From: Riptortus pedestris
Taxonomy: Eukaryota > Arthropoda > Insecta > Hemiptera > Alydidae
Direction of reading: 5' to 3'
DNA: 64,000 nt
Assembly (NCBI GenBank): GCA_019009955.1
Contig: CM032230.1
Location: forward strand, 130,681,501-130,745,500
This document shows, piece by piece, positions 50,268 through 61,100 of this stretch. A program made the position numbers and the translations under genes. Below the pieces are notes generated by a model. That model was not told where the DNA came from. It searched no databases and worked only from the letters and a program-made list of their open reading frames with translations. The first letter of the stretch is position 1. Every line of letters begins with the position of its first letter.

Positions 50268-53200
50268 TATTTATAACAATATATTCAGTGGAGGAAGTTG
50301 ATAAAATAAATTCAATTTTAGAAATGCTTGGCGGGCCGCATAAACATGTTTAAAGGGCCGCAAGTTGCTCGTCCCTGGATTAATCTATTTGACCCTCCCT
50401 AAATCAATTTTGAATAATTTTGGAGTGATGTCTGTACATAACCCTCATAAATAAAAAACGACTTGTCTTACAACGTTGAAATTGCATATTTGGGATTGTT
50501 GGAAAGTCTATTAGTCACAAAAAAAATATTTATAAATTATGTTCAGAGACATTTTTTTTTATTCAATATATTGAAACGGAGATGCTGTATATTACTTTCA
50601 AATGAAATCATTTTAAATAAAATGCATCAAGACACTTAGTTTATTTAATATAACTAAGAGTAGAAGGGGATTCAGGTTAGCCATGTGAGTTAAAGCATTG
50701 GCTTTAATCTCAAATGGTAAACCCAGAGTGACGAGTTCGATTCCTGCCTGGACAAATAGGAATTTATTTAGTGACAAACTCCCCTACCTGGCTAGATAAG
50801 GGTGGTAAACTGTAGATAACACACACCAATATGTCATAGTAACAAAAAGTGGACATTACATGAAAATAATACTACAAGGAAGTCATGTGGTGATCATATC
50901 AGAATTATTTTTATATGACTATTAAGATTAAGATTAAACATATGCCATGGACCTAAAATCACATTCTACAACTTCACACACTGTTAAAATATCAAAATCA
51001 TTAGCCCTTGAGATTGTAGTACATATACCACAGTGTTAAAAATAGTTTCATTCATGTTAACAAAAAAATATACAAAGGATAATTTTTTGTTAACATAAAA
51101 GACAAAGAAGGTAAGAGTGAAAGATAAACAAACATTCTTGTGAATGAATAAAAATAGCAGAGAAGACAAAAATAGCATCGGCCAAGAGCCAGATCTAATA
51201 TAGTAGGGACATTTGCACATTGAATGGTTCTGAGTCACCAATTTAGAACCCGGTCTAGGGACAGGGGTGGAGTGAATGACATATAAACTGACAATGTCAT
51301 TCTATTTAATCCAAAAATTATTTCAGCATTGAAAGAAAAAAAAAAACATTTTTTATTTATTTTTAAAGAGACTAAAGTAGATATTAAATAAACAAAGTAA
51401 CAGATTATTCCTTCAAGCACCAATTTAAATCTATAATAAAATTTCCACTGAATAAAAAGTATCTTATATTTCTGTGCCCTGCCTGGTAAAACCTCATTAC
51501 CCTGAGCATGCAGAACAGAAGGGGAAAAACCCTTTATTTATTCATTTAGATTTTTACATAGTTTACATTTTTATGAAAAATAATTTTCTCATCCAAGAAA
51601 ATAGAGCATGCCTATCATAAATTTTGGAGAAGCTTCAACTGTTAGAAGTTATTGGAGTTAAAACTGGTTTCACAAATATCAACAGATATAAAATAAAAAT
51701 AAAAGGGATGTAAAATATTTGTAAGAAATTCTGAAATTTCATTAATGGTTAGATTTTGAAAACTTTGTCTCCAATATGGGAATAGATAGCAGGCTGTTTA
51801 TAAAGTTCCAAATTCCTATCTATAAATTTATTGTTTTAGAACTTTTAATATCTCAATTCTAGTACTACTGCACAGCAGTTATTGGACGATTTTCATTAAT
51901 GTCTGCCTAGGGTATCAATTTACAAGAAGATTCTTATTCCTCCTTCATTAAGGCTTCCATTTAGACGAACTTGCATTTCCTCTTTATTTTTAAAAAATAT
52001 GAAAGTTTGACAGGCAGATGGATGTAATGGTGATAGTATGTTTCATATTTGGTAAACACTGAAGAAATCTTTTCAGTCCCTTCTAATAGAAGTCAGAAAA
52101 ATTTTAATTTTAATCTGATTGTATGGTTCTTCAAGCTGTCTAACTGGGTTTCAGCTTTTAGATCTGGCAACCGACAGCAATTTGTTCAAGAGGTCCCTCC
52201 TACTACTCCTCTACAGCTAAATATACAAAATATAAATCGATCTGTCCAATTCAATTATGATGTCATAAAGCTTAATTGTTGTCACAGCCAGAGAGATTTT
52301 TGAAGGACAACAAAAAATACTACACAAATATGAATATGTGTATGTGTGTGTGTAGTTAATTACTAAACTACATAAGTCTGAGAATAGCTGATTGACAAAG
52401 TTGGATAAAGACATCACACATACATTTTAATTAATAATACTAATCAAATCTAGGAGGGGCCGATAGTAGTCCAGTAATAAATCACCAGGCCTCTATGCTA
52501 GAGATCCCATGTTCAAACTCTGGGAACACACTCTAAATTTGATTTTGAGGTTTGACTTTTATCAGTTTCTCTGGTACCCATTCTGCACTGTGAGGAAATT
52601 AAGTAAAACTTGATTATGAAGTAGCGATCTTTGGTCTGAAATGTCACCACAATACAGCCAGGCATTTGCTGACTACTTGACATCCCACCACAGCCTCATA
52701 TGGGAGGTCTTTGCTCTTTGTGGGTTCATGAACTAAAGATTTTTATTTAAATCAAATTTAAAACTAACATATTATTCCACAATCAGGAAACAGAAACTTT
52801 TATACGACAAAAATGATAACAAATAAAAATGTTTTCTGAATAAATACATGATAAATAACCAAGATCAACCCATAAAGCTATTTAGTTGTAGAAATTTTCA
52901 AAAACAGAGCTGATAGAAACAACAAAATAGAAAATTTGGATCATTTGAAGTATTTCCTTTCTTCCATAAATTTTATTTCTAGGTTTTACTTCAACCTAAG
53001 AATAAAAATTATTCCTTACCTAGTTCCATTCCTATTTTAATTCAAGAACTGCAAATAAGCACTCATTTATAAGAAAATTTTACTTCATTTATTTGTAAAC
53101 TTTTATTGTTGGCACATTTTGCTTATGCATCTTAATTATTATAGTAAAATATATTAATTAAATTTAATTTTATTCATAACTGAATTTATTAAAAAATAAA

Positions 53201-55109
53201 GCAAATGTTTCGTAAATAAGAGATATTCAACTATATGAATGGACAGATTTGGTTGTATAACTAGAAATGTTTGTCGGTTGTGAGCAAATGCAAGCTGCAC
53301 GCTCCTCACCCCACATTGCGTTAAAAAAAACTGCTCAAGGGAACAGATGATAAGGGTCTTAGTTGAAGAATAAATAAATACAAATTAAATTCAGACCAAG
53401 ATAAATGATGAATAGAAGATATTAGCTTCAAATCAAGCTCTTATCCATTTTCATAACATTCACAGCAGATACCAAAAATGTTACTTATCCTTGCCTTTTA
53501 ACTTATTTTTATACTGTATTGAGATATTTTTATTCAATGTAAATATACTGCGAACTTGAGGAAAAAAAAAAAAAAAAAAAAAAATTGATCCAGTTTGAAA
53601 ACTGCTTTCCTCAACAGCTAATCTAATGCGTGGAACAAAAAAATGATAATTCACTTATAGTAGGAACATAAACATGATGATATTAGTATTCTCAGTTGTT
53701 TCTTTAAAAATAAAAAAAAAACAAGACTTGTTATATTCAATTGCAGCATGTTGATGAGTAGGTAAAGGTGTTTGTTATAAATAGATGTATGCCAACTTGG
53801 GCTAATAATCACAATAGGGAAAACAATTAAAGAAACGATCCTAGGTTTGCCTATTAGTAATTCAGTTTTCATCAGCCCTGACTACAGACTATGCAGTACA
53901 CAACTAGAAATTCAGAAAGACATTTCTGATAAGAATGAAAGATTCAAAATATGCATGTTATCTATACAAATAATATCAAAATTTTGACTGAGCAATTGAC
54001 ACATATATTACATACTAAAAACTCAATGTTATGTCACCTTCACGTCATATATGATAAGTTCATTACAGTTTAAAAAAAAACAGCAGCCCATTTATTAGTA
54101 GCAATGACAGTGAGAAACAAAACTTAATTTTTTATATTAAGTATTTAGGCACATGAATAATAAAAGAGGTTTATGCACACACAAAGGATTTACTTAAGCC
54201 TATATTCATGTGTAGTATATATGGTTCTAAATTGTATTTTAATTCCTTACACAATATGTTTTGAGCAGACTAATAGTTTCTGAAGGGGTTCCTCAAATAT
54301 CCAAAAATCAGAAATGACCCAATATTTTATTCCTAGTTTAGATATCAATTGATAAAAGAAGAAAAAATAAGTATATAGAAGATGGAGAAATAGGAAAGTG
54401 AGGACATAAAAAGAGGGAAAAATTGATTTGACACACTCAGCTTTTGGTGAATTAACTAAACGCAAGAAGTGAGAATGTATGAATTGCAGAGGAATTCCAA
54501 TAAATTGCCAGAACAGATTAATTCAGGAATGACAGCCCACCTTGATTGCATTAAATTGAAATTAGGAACAGATTCTTAATTGCAGCTGAGGGATGCTGTA
54601 TGGGTCCAAAGTGATAACTTCTTATAAGCTGTTATCTAAATGTCTATAGGCCTAATGAAAATAAATGGGGGTTTTATATTAAAAAAGTATGATAATAAGA
54701 TTAATTTTAAATACCTGCACATGACATAAGTAGGTTGGTCATCTTCCAAAAAAGTCTTGATGTTTTTATGAAAGTCATCTTCCCATGTTCCCTTACAATC
54801 TACATGTGCAGCAAGTGACAGCTCTTCTATTTGAAAAAAAAAATTGAATTAAATTAACTAAGTCAAAGAGTGTAATTACCCAGATCTAGAAAATTAAAAA
54901 AAAAAAAAATGTAATGAAGCTTACCATTTTCAATGGTTACTTTGAACATTCTTATTTTGCCATGTTGACATTTTGCAAAAAATTTCTTCAACTTTTCATT
55001 CGCTAAAAAAATGATGATAATTAACTCTAGCGAAAAGAGGATATGATCAATTTAAATATATGACCTCTAGAATAATGGGGTTACCTTTAATTCCAGTCTG
55101 ATGAGACAT
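41200..55109 (-). CDS. twf: Twinfilin, eight coding exons, complete (334 aa)
   Basis: The spliced product is 334 residues. Its start, [17 protein letters not shown], is the typical twinfilin N-terminus. ADF-H domain 1 spans about residues 1-120 and carries the actin-binding segment [21 protein letters not shown] linker (about 121-160) leads to ADF-H domain 2 (about 160-290) with [20 protein letters not shown] at 244-263. The basic tail [12 protein letters not shown] (316-327) matches the capping-protein/PIP2-binding tail of the family. Twinfilins bind ADP-actin monomers and cap or depolymerise filament barbed ends in the cytoplasm. Coding exons (high to low): 55085-55109, 54925-55002, 54715-54826, 48135-48300, 46937-47141, 44879-45022, 42837-42958, 41200-41352. 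All junctions are GT/AG with consistent phase, and the coding sum is 1005 nt. Length is slightly below the usual 340-350 residues, mainly from a shorter linker. The 6.4-kb intron 3 and most other introns hold transposons. Seipin diverges upstream. Identification is very confident; 5' and 3' UTR limits are not established. Confidence 0.95.
42305..42745 (+). mobile_element. Palindrome-family element, 3' half, in twinfilin intron 7
   Basis: It opens at the central core (GAGTAGGAGTGGGGATTTAC) and runs to the family end (AGTTGATTACTGTTAAGGGA). It lies antisense to twinfilin about 90 bp downstream of exon 7's donor. Confidence 0.6.
42837..42958 (-). CDS. twf: Twinfilin coding exon 7
   Basis: It encodes [20 protein letters not shown] and then [19 protein letters not shown], the most conserved segment of ADF-H domain 2. 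The acceptor is tatttttag and the donor AAAAAG|gtacgt. Confidence 0.94.
44040..44646 (+). mobile_element. LTR-retrotransposon 3' end (LTR about 44191-44646)
   Basis: A purine-rich tract (AAAGAAACAGACAGGATAAA, then AGGGA) immediately precedes TGTTGGAACGTTCTTGG, the expected order polypurine tract then 3' LTR. The LTR-like block has TATAAAAG at 44269, many GTGCAGTGTT-type words, AATAAA signals (44495, 44570) and ends near CCAAC, the inverse of its start. Upstream 44040-44190 reads openly ([20 protein letters not shown]) and may be the last codons of the internal region. It lies antisense in twinfilin intron 6. The 5' part of the element is absent, so no target duplication can be tested. Confidence 0.5.
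44879..45022 (-). CDS. twf: Twinfilin coding exon 6
   Basis: It encodes [20 protein letters not shown] then [17 protein letters not shown], matching the family pattern VP-x-D/T-AA/SARYHxFxxKH. The acceptor is ttgttag and the donor ATAG|gtaaag. A Helitron-like element ends only 91 bp upstream of this exon in transcript direction. Confidence 0.93.
45114..46206 (-). mobile_element. Helitron-like element in twinfilin intron 5
   Basis: The minus-oriented 3' terminus CTAG plus hairpin (CCCGGCTTCACCCGGG, one mismatch) lies at 45114, and the 5' TC adjoins a long (TA)n at 46206. Module cores are at 45587 and 45883 (296 bp apart). It sits in the same orientation as the host gene, its 3' end 91 bp from the acceptor of exon 6. 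Confidence 0.7.
46140..46204. repeat. (TA)n at the Helitron 5' end in twinfilin intron 5
   Basis: About 27 TA units directly inside the 5' TC terminus; the other copies have shorter runs in the same place. Confidence 0.95.
46937..47141 (-). CDS. twf: Twinfilin coding exon 5
   Basis: It encodes the inter-domain linker ([20 protein letters not shown]) and the start of ADF-H domain 2 ([20 protein letters not shown]). The acceptor is ttatttcag and the donor ATTG|gtactt. The linker is the most divergent part of the protein. Confidence 0.92.
47671..47745 (-). mobile_element. SINE family 2 tail fragment in twinfilin intron 4
   Basis: Minus-strand GGTCCTTCATGGGCTGCTGA then GCCAATGACTTTC resembles the tail at 36488-36530. 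Confidence 0.35.
48135..48300 (-). CDS. twf: Twinfilin coding exon 4
   Basis: It encodes [20 protein letters not shown] and continues through the long actin-binding helix region ([20 protein letters not shown]) to HASAL. The acceptor is atttttcag and the donor TTA|gtaagt. It follows the 6.4-kb repeat-rich intron 3. Confidence 0.93.
48531..48620 (+). mobile_element. tRNA-derived SINE family 1, 3' part only
   Basis: GGCTAGAAAAGGATGGTAAC, CCTGTAGATAACC and GTGGGCGTTAATAAATAA match the family tail. It lies in twinfilin intron 3. Confidence 0.65.
48657..48701. repeat. 45-base poly(T) run
   Basis: An uninterrupted T run in twinfilin intron 3, which reads as poly(A) in the transcript. It lies just past a SINE tail on the plus strand. 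Confidence 0.95.
50129..50385. mobile_element. hAT MITE with perfect 8-bp target duplication
   Basis: Element 50137-50377 (241 bp). Inverted ends are CAGGGGTGAGCAGCCTT and the inverse of CAGGGACGAGCAACTT. Both flanks are GATTAATC. The interior keeps the paired motifs GGTGGGCTGCACAG and GGCGGGCCGCATAAA around a (TA)n run (50218-50262). It lies in twinfilin intron 3. Confidence 0.88.
50666..50865 (+). mobile_element. tRNA-derived SINE family 1
   Basis: A box region TTAGCCATGTGAGTTAAAGC; B box GAGTTCGATTCCTGCC; body CTGGCTAGATAAGGGTGG. It is antisense in twinfilin intron 3. Confidence 0.75.
52455..52750 (+). mobile_element. tRNA-derived SINE family 2
   Basis: A-box-like GATAGTAGTCCAGTAATAAA and B-box-like CATGTTCAAACTCTGGG are followed by a ~200-bp body ending TTTGTGGGTTCATGAACTAA. 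It matches minus-strand pieces at 36488-36762 and 37721-37800. It lies in twinfilin intron 3. Confidence 0.55.
54715..54826 (-). CDS. twf: Twinfilin coding exon 3
   Basis: It encodes [20 protein letters not shown] through QPTYVMCR, the middle of ADF-H domain 1. The acceptor is caaatag and the donor CAG|gtattt. The last codon (Arg) is split two plus one with exon 4. Confidence 0.92.
54925..55002 (-). CDS. twf: Twinfilin coding exon 2
   Basis: The acceptor is a T-run ending in tag; the donor is AATG|gtaagc. It encodes [20 protein letters not shown] and the start of the first beta-strands of ADF-H domain 1. Phase 1 in, phase 1 out. Confidence 0.92.
55085..55109 (-). CDS. twf: Twinfilin coding exon 1 (residues 1-8)
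   Basis: The ATG reads MSHQTGIK followed by the donor G|gtaacc, ending in phase 1. The start is chosen because this octapeptide is the conserved twinfilin N-terminus. A possible acceptor (tatttattag) lies about 25 nt upstream of the ATG, so a non-coding 5' exon may exist. Confidence 0.92.
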
Positions 55110-55570
55110 ATCCTCAAAGATCGTAAAAAGAAATCTAATAAATATAAACTAATAAAGAACTTTATTTGTCACGGCACAGCCTAAAACTCAAACAATAATA
55201 CAAAACTAACACATCAGAACTATATGGACAACAAGTGAAGGAGCTTCTGAACAACAGTCAGAAGTATTAATCAACCCAAATAATCGATTCGAGAATTAAG
55301 TTTTGAATCGATTAAAAGCTGTCCATAAGAATTTCTATAACCACGATATTCGTGCAATCAAATATATTAATTGAATCACAGATTAGATAGACAGATATTT
55401 ATAGAATATATTTTTCAAATAATAAGGACTCCATAATCATTTTTCACATGTTAATGAATTACAAAAGTTAGACGGGGGGGGGTATAAAGGATCAAATTAG
55501 GCATTTAGAAACAAATAAGTTCCATTAAACTATAAGAAACTCCGTTACAAAATAATAAAACCGCACTTAC

Positions 55571-55799
55571 GGGAGGGCTGGCTCAGCTAGGTGAGTTAAA
55601 GCTTGGCCATAATCTCACATTGTGAACCTAGAGTGGCGAGTTCGTTTCCCGCATGGGCAATATGAATTTATTTAGTGACGGAATTTATTAAATAAAATCG
55701 TTAGTCCCACCCTGGCTAGAAAAGGGTGGTAACCTGTAGATAACCCGTCCCAATTAGCCTGAGTTATAAAAGTGGACGTTAATAATAATAATAATAATA
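55571..55799 (+). mobile_element. tRNA-derived SINE family 1, near full length
   Basis: The head GGCTGGCTCAGCTAGGTGAG carries a pol III A box and GAGTTCGTTTCCCG a B box. The body has TAGTCCCACCCTGGCTAGAA and AACCTGTAGATAACCCGTCC; the tail is (AAT)n. It lies about 460 bp upstream of the twinfilin start codon, antisense to that gene. Confidence 0.8.
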
Positions 55800-55888
55800 T
55801 CTTTACTGCCACGCGAACAAACATTTAAATTAATATAACTTGATATACTAGAAGTAAAGGACACTCAGATATATGCAGGTAGAAAAGA

Positions 55889-55970
55889 ACTCCGTCACGC
55901 AGGCATTGCGCTAAGTTAGCGGATTTCCCCACTGCTGAAATATTACACGCTGATTATCTCATTTTACTCG
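55889..55970 (+). mobile_element. Palindrome-ended element, 5' fragment upstream of twinfilin
   Basis: It starts ACTCCGTCACGCAGGCATTG with GCGGATTTCCCC following. The remainder of the element is missing. Confidence 0.5.
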
Positions 55971-57945
55971 TAGTAAGGAGCCTATATGAACAGCAATTAA
56001 GCGAGCTCTCTAAGTCGTAGTGCTACTGCGATCTGGTAGTGACTCCAGGTCCAATTTTTGCTGGAAACATGCACCAATTGCAATTGTTAGGATTCAGTTG
56101 GCTGTCTGGATTAACTTAACCTAAATGAAATATCTTAACAAAGTAATTAAATTTAGGTTCATTGATTTATTTCTGTGCAGATGATTACTGTGGCATGATT
56201 ACAGTGGTGTTAGCGTAATGGTTACAGTGATGTGGAGTAACCTCCGCGGATTCGTAGCTTTTGCCTCTAACCTCTTAGTATATGTACTTTAGCAATGTTC
56301 CTCTACCAATAGCCAGTACAAAGTATGAGTTTGATAGAGCTCAGGAGGCTGGACATTCGTCTCATCAAGTCTGTATATCCCTTTTCCCAGAGGTTTCTGA
56401 TTTGGATGCGAATGATTTAACGATACCCTAAGTGAAAAGGTGGTGGCCAGTTCGAAAAGACAGGTTTACAAATGAAAGGCGATGGAGGTACTCTGTCACT
56501 AAAGCGTATTGTTATTTCCCAAAAATAGCGGGTTGGTAGCCAAACTCCTTAAGTGAGGGAAGCGGGGTGAGCGTAAAGGAGAATATCTGTAAGACTTCTT
56601 CATCTATCATAGTATTTTCAGGAGATAATTGATAAACTTGGATGGCTGTAAGTCAAGACAACTGGGGTCTATTATAGGTTGGGTTAGCTGTTTCCGAAAT
56701 CGAGCTACTAACTGGTAGGGCCCGAGTTTCATTTGGGTAAGATGTCCTGAGAATGGCTGTTTGAATGTGAGAGTTGGAATGAAGTTTAAAATTCCCTCTC
56801 AGTTCGCTGGAGTTGAGTGAGGGCCAGCAGCCCAGTTTGAGGAAGAGAGCAGATACTCTTCCCGTCCTTCCTCAGTGGATAAGAAATGACCATGTTACTT
56901 GTAGAGCTTTTTTTTTTTTTTTTAATCTGAGATCAAGTTTTTCAGAATGGGATATTGGTTAGGAGACAATGTGACTTGCCGTGGTTGTCCCGACAGTCCC
57001 CCTTCTACTGAACACTCTAGTTCCATTTAAGGGAGTGTTGTGAGATGGTCTGGGTAATGGAACAATGGGGTCGTGGGTTACAACTGAAGGTACTGGGTGG
57101 GTTGTGAAGGATAGTTTGTAGAGCATTTGCTGACTGTCCCATTGGAACATAAGTACATTGTCTAGTAAGGACGGGAATCTTGTACAATAGTGTTTTGCAT
57201 GAACAAAAAAAAAAAATGTGACGGGATATGCTGTGGCGTTATTCACCAGTTACTGTCTGGACTTTGAATTTGACAATGCCTTATCTTACATTTATATTTT
57301 TATACTTGTCGTATTAACCCTAGCGCAAGGGGGCGGGGTCACGAGTTTTGTTTTCCCATCAGCTTCACATAAAATGATTTCATTAAATACAACAATTAGA
57401 TAACCACCACAGCGAGCAAATAACTTACTAATATGGGAAGGCTGGCTGACAAGCAGAATTTAGGAGGATGGGGACGGGCTCTACTCAAAGCACGGGGCTC
57501 GTCCCACCCTCACCAGATTTTTCTCCAATAAATTATTTTTCCGACTACACCTCCCACGCGAATATTTGTTTAATTAATACCTGTTTATAGGTAGATACAT
57601 TTCATGCAAATAGATTTGCATGAAGGCAATGATGAAAAACTCTGTGAGCAGTTTTTTCAAAAAGCTATCTCAAGTGGAAGTGTGGCAGACGAGCCCCCCC
57701 CCCCCCTCCCCTTTGCAGCTAGTGTTATGAGCCTTTAAGTTTGGCGGGAGTGAAATAATGACGTCATTGTTACAGGTTCTTTATCTATTGTTTGAAATCC
57801 CCCTCTTATCAAATAGCTTATCACTACTACAATAGCTTTTTGAGTACTTGTTCTCTGAACTCTCTTACTTAGTGTCAGGTTGCCGGTGAACACAACGGGT
57901 TCAGAGTCCAATTATAAGTTTTCATTTTAATTTTTTTTTTTAAGA

Positions 57946-58160
57946 ATGATATTTAGGAACTTTATTTCAAGGAAATTAGATTTTTATAAATTAAAGACTA
58001 TTGAAACTGCAAATATTACTTTTGATACTGTTTTTAAAATTGGACTGGCTTTATTGTTTCTTTTTACTTTGATATGGATATCTATATTCCTTTATGTGCT
58101 GTTCTATTATACTTATGTTCCATCTATTGAGCATGTTAAGAGTGTCAATCTTCAATTTAC
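57946..58160 (+). CDS. BSCL2: Seipin coding exon 1 (N-terminus and membrane segment 1)
   Basis: It begins MIFRNFISRKLDFYKLK, continues through hydrophobic segment VFKIGLALLFLFTLIWISIF, and ends FTY-less at ...SVNLQF plus AC|gtatgt. A T-run ending in aag directly before AATG looks like a splice acceptor, so a non-coding first exon upstream is plausible. Confidence 0.9.
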
Positions 58161-61100
58161 GTATGTACTCAATTCTATAAGCCCTTTATTATTTTTTAAG
58201 GAATAATTGTCACATATAATTTTTGTTATTGTATTAATGGACTTATCTAAAATGGTTGGTAAATAGTGTAGAAAAGAACACTTATATTTGACGTTGAAAA
58301 GAAAAATAAAGACACTTTTTTATGTTTTTTAAAAGCTTATTAATATAATAATAATTGTATTACTATTTATGTTTGATTGGTTCATTACTATTTTGATGAA
58401 CAGTCATTTAGATTAAAATAATAATGTACAGACCTATCTCTTCCACAAACAATGTGTAGTTGGCCTTATAGTAAATAATTACTTTTTACTTGAAAATCAT
58501 ATGATGTTCTAGGTAATTCCTGTTACTTATATGCATATTGCTAGGATGTAAATATTGATTGAATCTTAACCCATGAGAATCTTTTGGGAAGATGTTAGTT
58601 TTAAACCTTGATGATTGTGGGAGGTGATTGTTATAAGTTTCCACACTATTATACAGATGATATTTCTTTAAAGTTAAATTACTTACCGTCTGCAGTTGTC
58701 CGAAATGACACTCGCATTTTGTGAATTTTAAAATCTTATGGACATTACACTTTGAGAAAAAGTATGTAAGCAATTGATTGACTAGTCTCAATTGATTGAG
58801 CTCTACCATTGCCAGGTGAGTGGGCATGAATCTGCTTCCCTGTCTAATCACATTGTAAATTTTGCAGATTTCCCTTGAGGGAAATTTCTAATAGTAAGTG
58901 AGTTACTGTATTTTTTTTTATTTTCAGCCTTCAGTAAACCCCAACGTTTAATCATCTCATGACTATAATAAATCATATCATGTAACATCTTATTTCAAGC
59001 TTAAATACCAATTATTGTTTTCAACATATCTTTACTATGTATGATGACCACATCATCTTGACTCGGAAATGTTTCTTAGATCTTTACCATACTTGATAAT
59101 TAACCATTTTTTTAACACTAAAGATAATATTTATTAAGGGCTGAAATTGGGCCAGGAAGAGAATGGTTTTAAGGTGGGGAAACCAAAATTTTTAAAATAT
59201 TTCAGTTATAAGGTAGATTAAAAATTTAGTACAAGTCTTCTTAAACACTTAATATTTGATCTATACATTGTTGTCTTTACTTAAACATTAAGTGAGTTGT
59301 TTATATTTATATTGTTATGTATGTGTTATAATTGTGTGATTTTTACATTAAGTAACTGAGCCTTTGAAAATTACATGCCAGCGTACTTTTCAATTTCTGT
59401 TTACTTGGGCTAGTTAGTGCATCTCGAAGGACATTAGGATTCTTTTGAATTAGTTAGTTTTAAGTTATTCTTCAAGTAAATAATTGATTAAAAACGATGG
59501 CTTTACTTCCCCTTCAACTACATTTGGGACCACCCCTAACTCAAATTCAGAATATTCTTCTCGTGAGGAGTGACATGCTGATTACAATATAGTAATTTGT
59601 TGTACACTTAAATCTTACAATTTAAACTTTACAGAGCTTGCGATGGAGAAGGAAAAAATGTCGAAAGAGGTGTTTGCAGCTTCCTTAAAGCTCATGTAGA
59701 GCTTACTAAGGGAAACGAATTATTTATGCTAGGACAGCCATATAAAATTACTCTATTCCTTGAAGTGCCAGAATCTGAACCAAACAAGTCACTCGGTATG
59801 TTCCAATTTTACTGTTTGTGTCAATCTGGAGGTTTAAATAAGTATTAATGTAATAACTGTTTTCAAAAGGTATGTTCATGGTGTGTGGACAGTTATTAGA
59901 CAAGAAGGGTGTGACTGTCTCCATGTCCTGCCGCTCCGCTATGCTCAGATATCGCAGTCCTTTAGTTCATACACTAACAACTCTGGCTCTTGCTCCTCTA
60001 TATGTATTTGAATTTATTGAAGAAAAACAGATCGTGGAAGTTGAATTGTATTCTGATTTTGAGGATGATCAGGTATGTTAATCTTATTTGCCACTTGCCA
60101 TTGAACAATGCAAATTTTATGTATGGTAATTGTCATCTCTTGTGTTGTTTAATTTATAAGACTAAGGAGACGTTTCACATTAATTGTGGAACAAGGCATT
60201 ACGGATTACACAACCTCTTGTTCAGGGCAAGGAAATCCATGAATTTCCACAAAGATTTAAGAGTAGGAAAGTAAAAATGTTATTGCTTTCTGAGTCAATA
60301 ATTATAGATTCACTGGGCATACTAAGGAACTATATCATGAGATGACATTGAAAAATTTTTGTTTACTGAGAGATATCTGCTAAAACCTCAAGCCATCCTT
60401 CATATCTGCTCCTATTCCTGGCCAAAACCTTTCTACTGCTTGCCTCTATGCTTTTCCCAGAATCCCAACTACCCATCCACTACCATTCCTTTCCTCTATT
60501 TATCTGTCTCAACACACTAACCAGTTGTACCTCATCTATCCCCGTGCTATGGGTTAGCAAATGAAAATCATGATGAAGGAGCCTACTGTAGTCTATAAAT
60601 TTACTCCACCAAGTTTTTACAGCATCCATATCAAAATAATGGTCAGGTCCTATTCCTTTCTAAATTTTTATGTATATTCAGCTTCACTCTGAAAACCAGA
60701 ACTTGAAGTTCTCCTAAGAAATTATAACCCCACAATTATTGTTCATCAGAGATAACTTAGTTAAAGATCGACAATGCTGGGGTAGTTGGCATTCTGCTAC
60801 CTTATGGCATACCTTTCAAGGTGGAGCAGCGGATCATCCCCCGAGCCTATTTACAGATATTTTTGAATTCTTTAATTTTCACCCATTAGAAAACCCGTAC
60901 TTTAGCAATAAGAAAACACATAATGAAACGTCTTATCCAAGCTTAAACACCCAATATTGTTTCTAACAAATCTTTATTAGATGAGATACATGCAAATATG
61001 CATTGGTGATGACATTATCAATTAAGATTTTATTGACCGCCCACTTCTTGTCATCAGATTTTTATTTGGAAATAGAGAATATATGATGAAATGACATCAG

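Larger units (their letters stand above)
55110..57945. promoter_or_regulatory. Shared upstream interval between twinfilin and seipin
   Basis: About 2.8 kb separates the two divergent start codons and should contain both promoters and any non-coding 5' exons. The part at 56200-57500 is less A+T-rich than its surroundings and free of the repeat families seen elsewhere. The twinfilin-proximal part holds a SINE (55571-55799) and a palindrome-family fragment (55889-55970). No definite TATA box or exon was identified. Confidence 0.45.

Noticed and set aside
56959..57246. 95-codon minus-strand frame between twinfilin and seipin
   Set aside because: Composition is unlike a folded protein and no family was recognised. 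It lies in the presumed upstream regulatory interval.
58486..58851. 121-codon minus-strand frame in seipin intron 1, the longest simple frame in the window
   Set aside because: No recognisable domain, no splice or promoter context, biased toward residues expected from A+T-rich DNA, and it lies within an intron on the opposite strand.
60739..60966. 75-codon frame in seipin intron 3
   Set aside because: Flanked by repeat fragments, no splice signals in phase with seipin, and no recognised domain.
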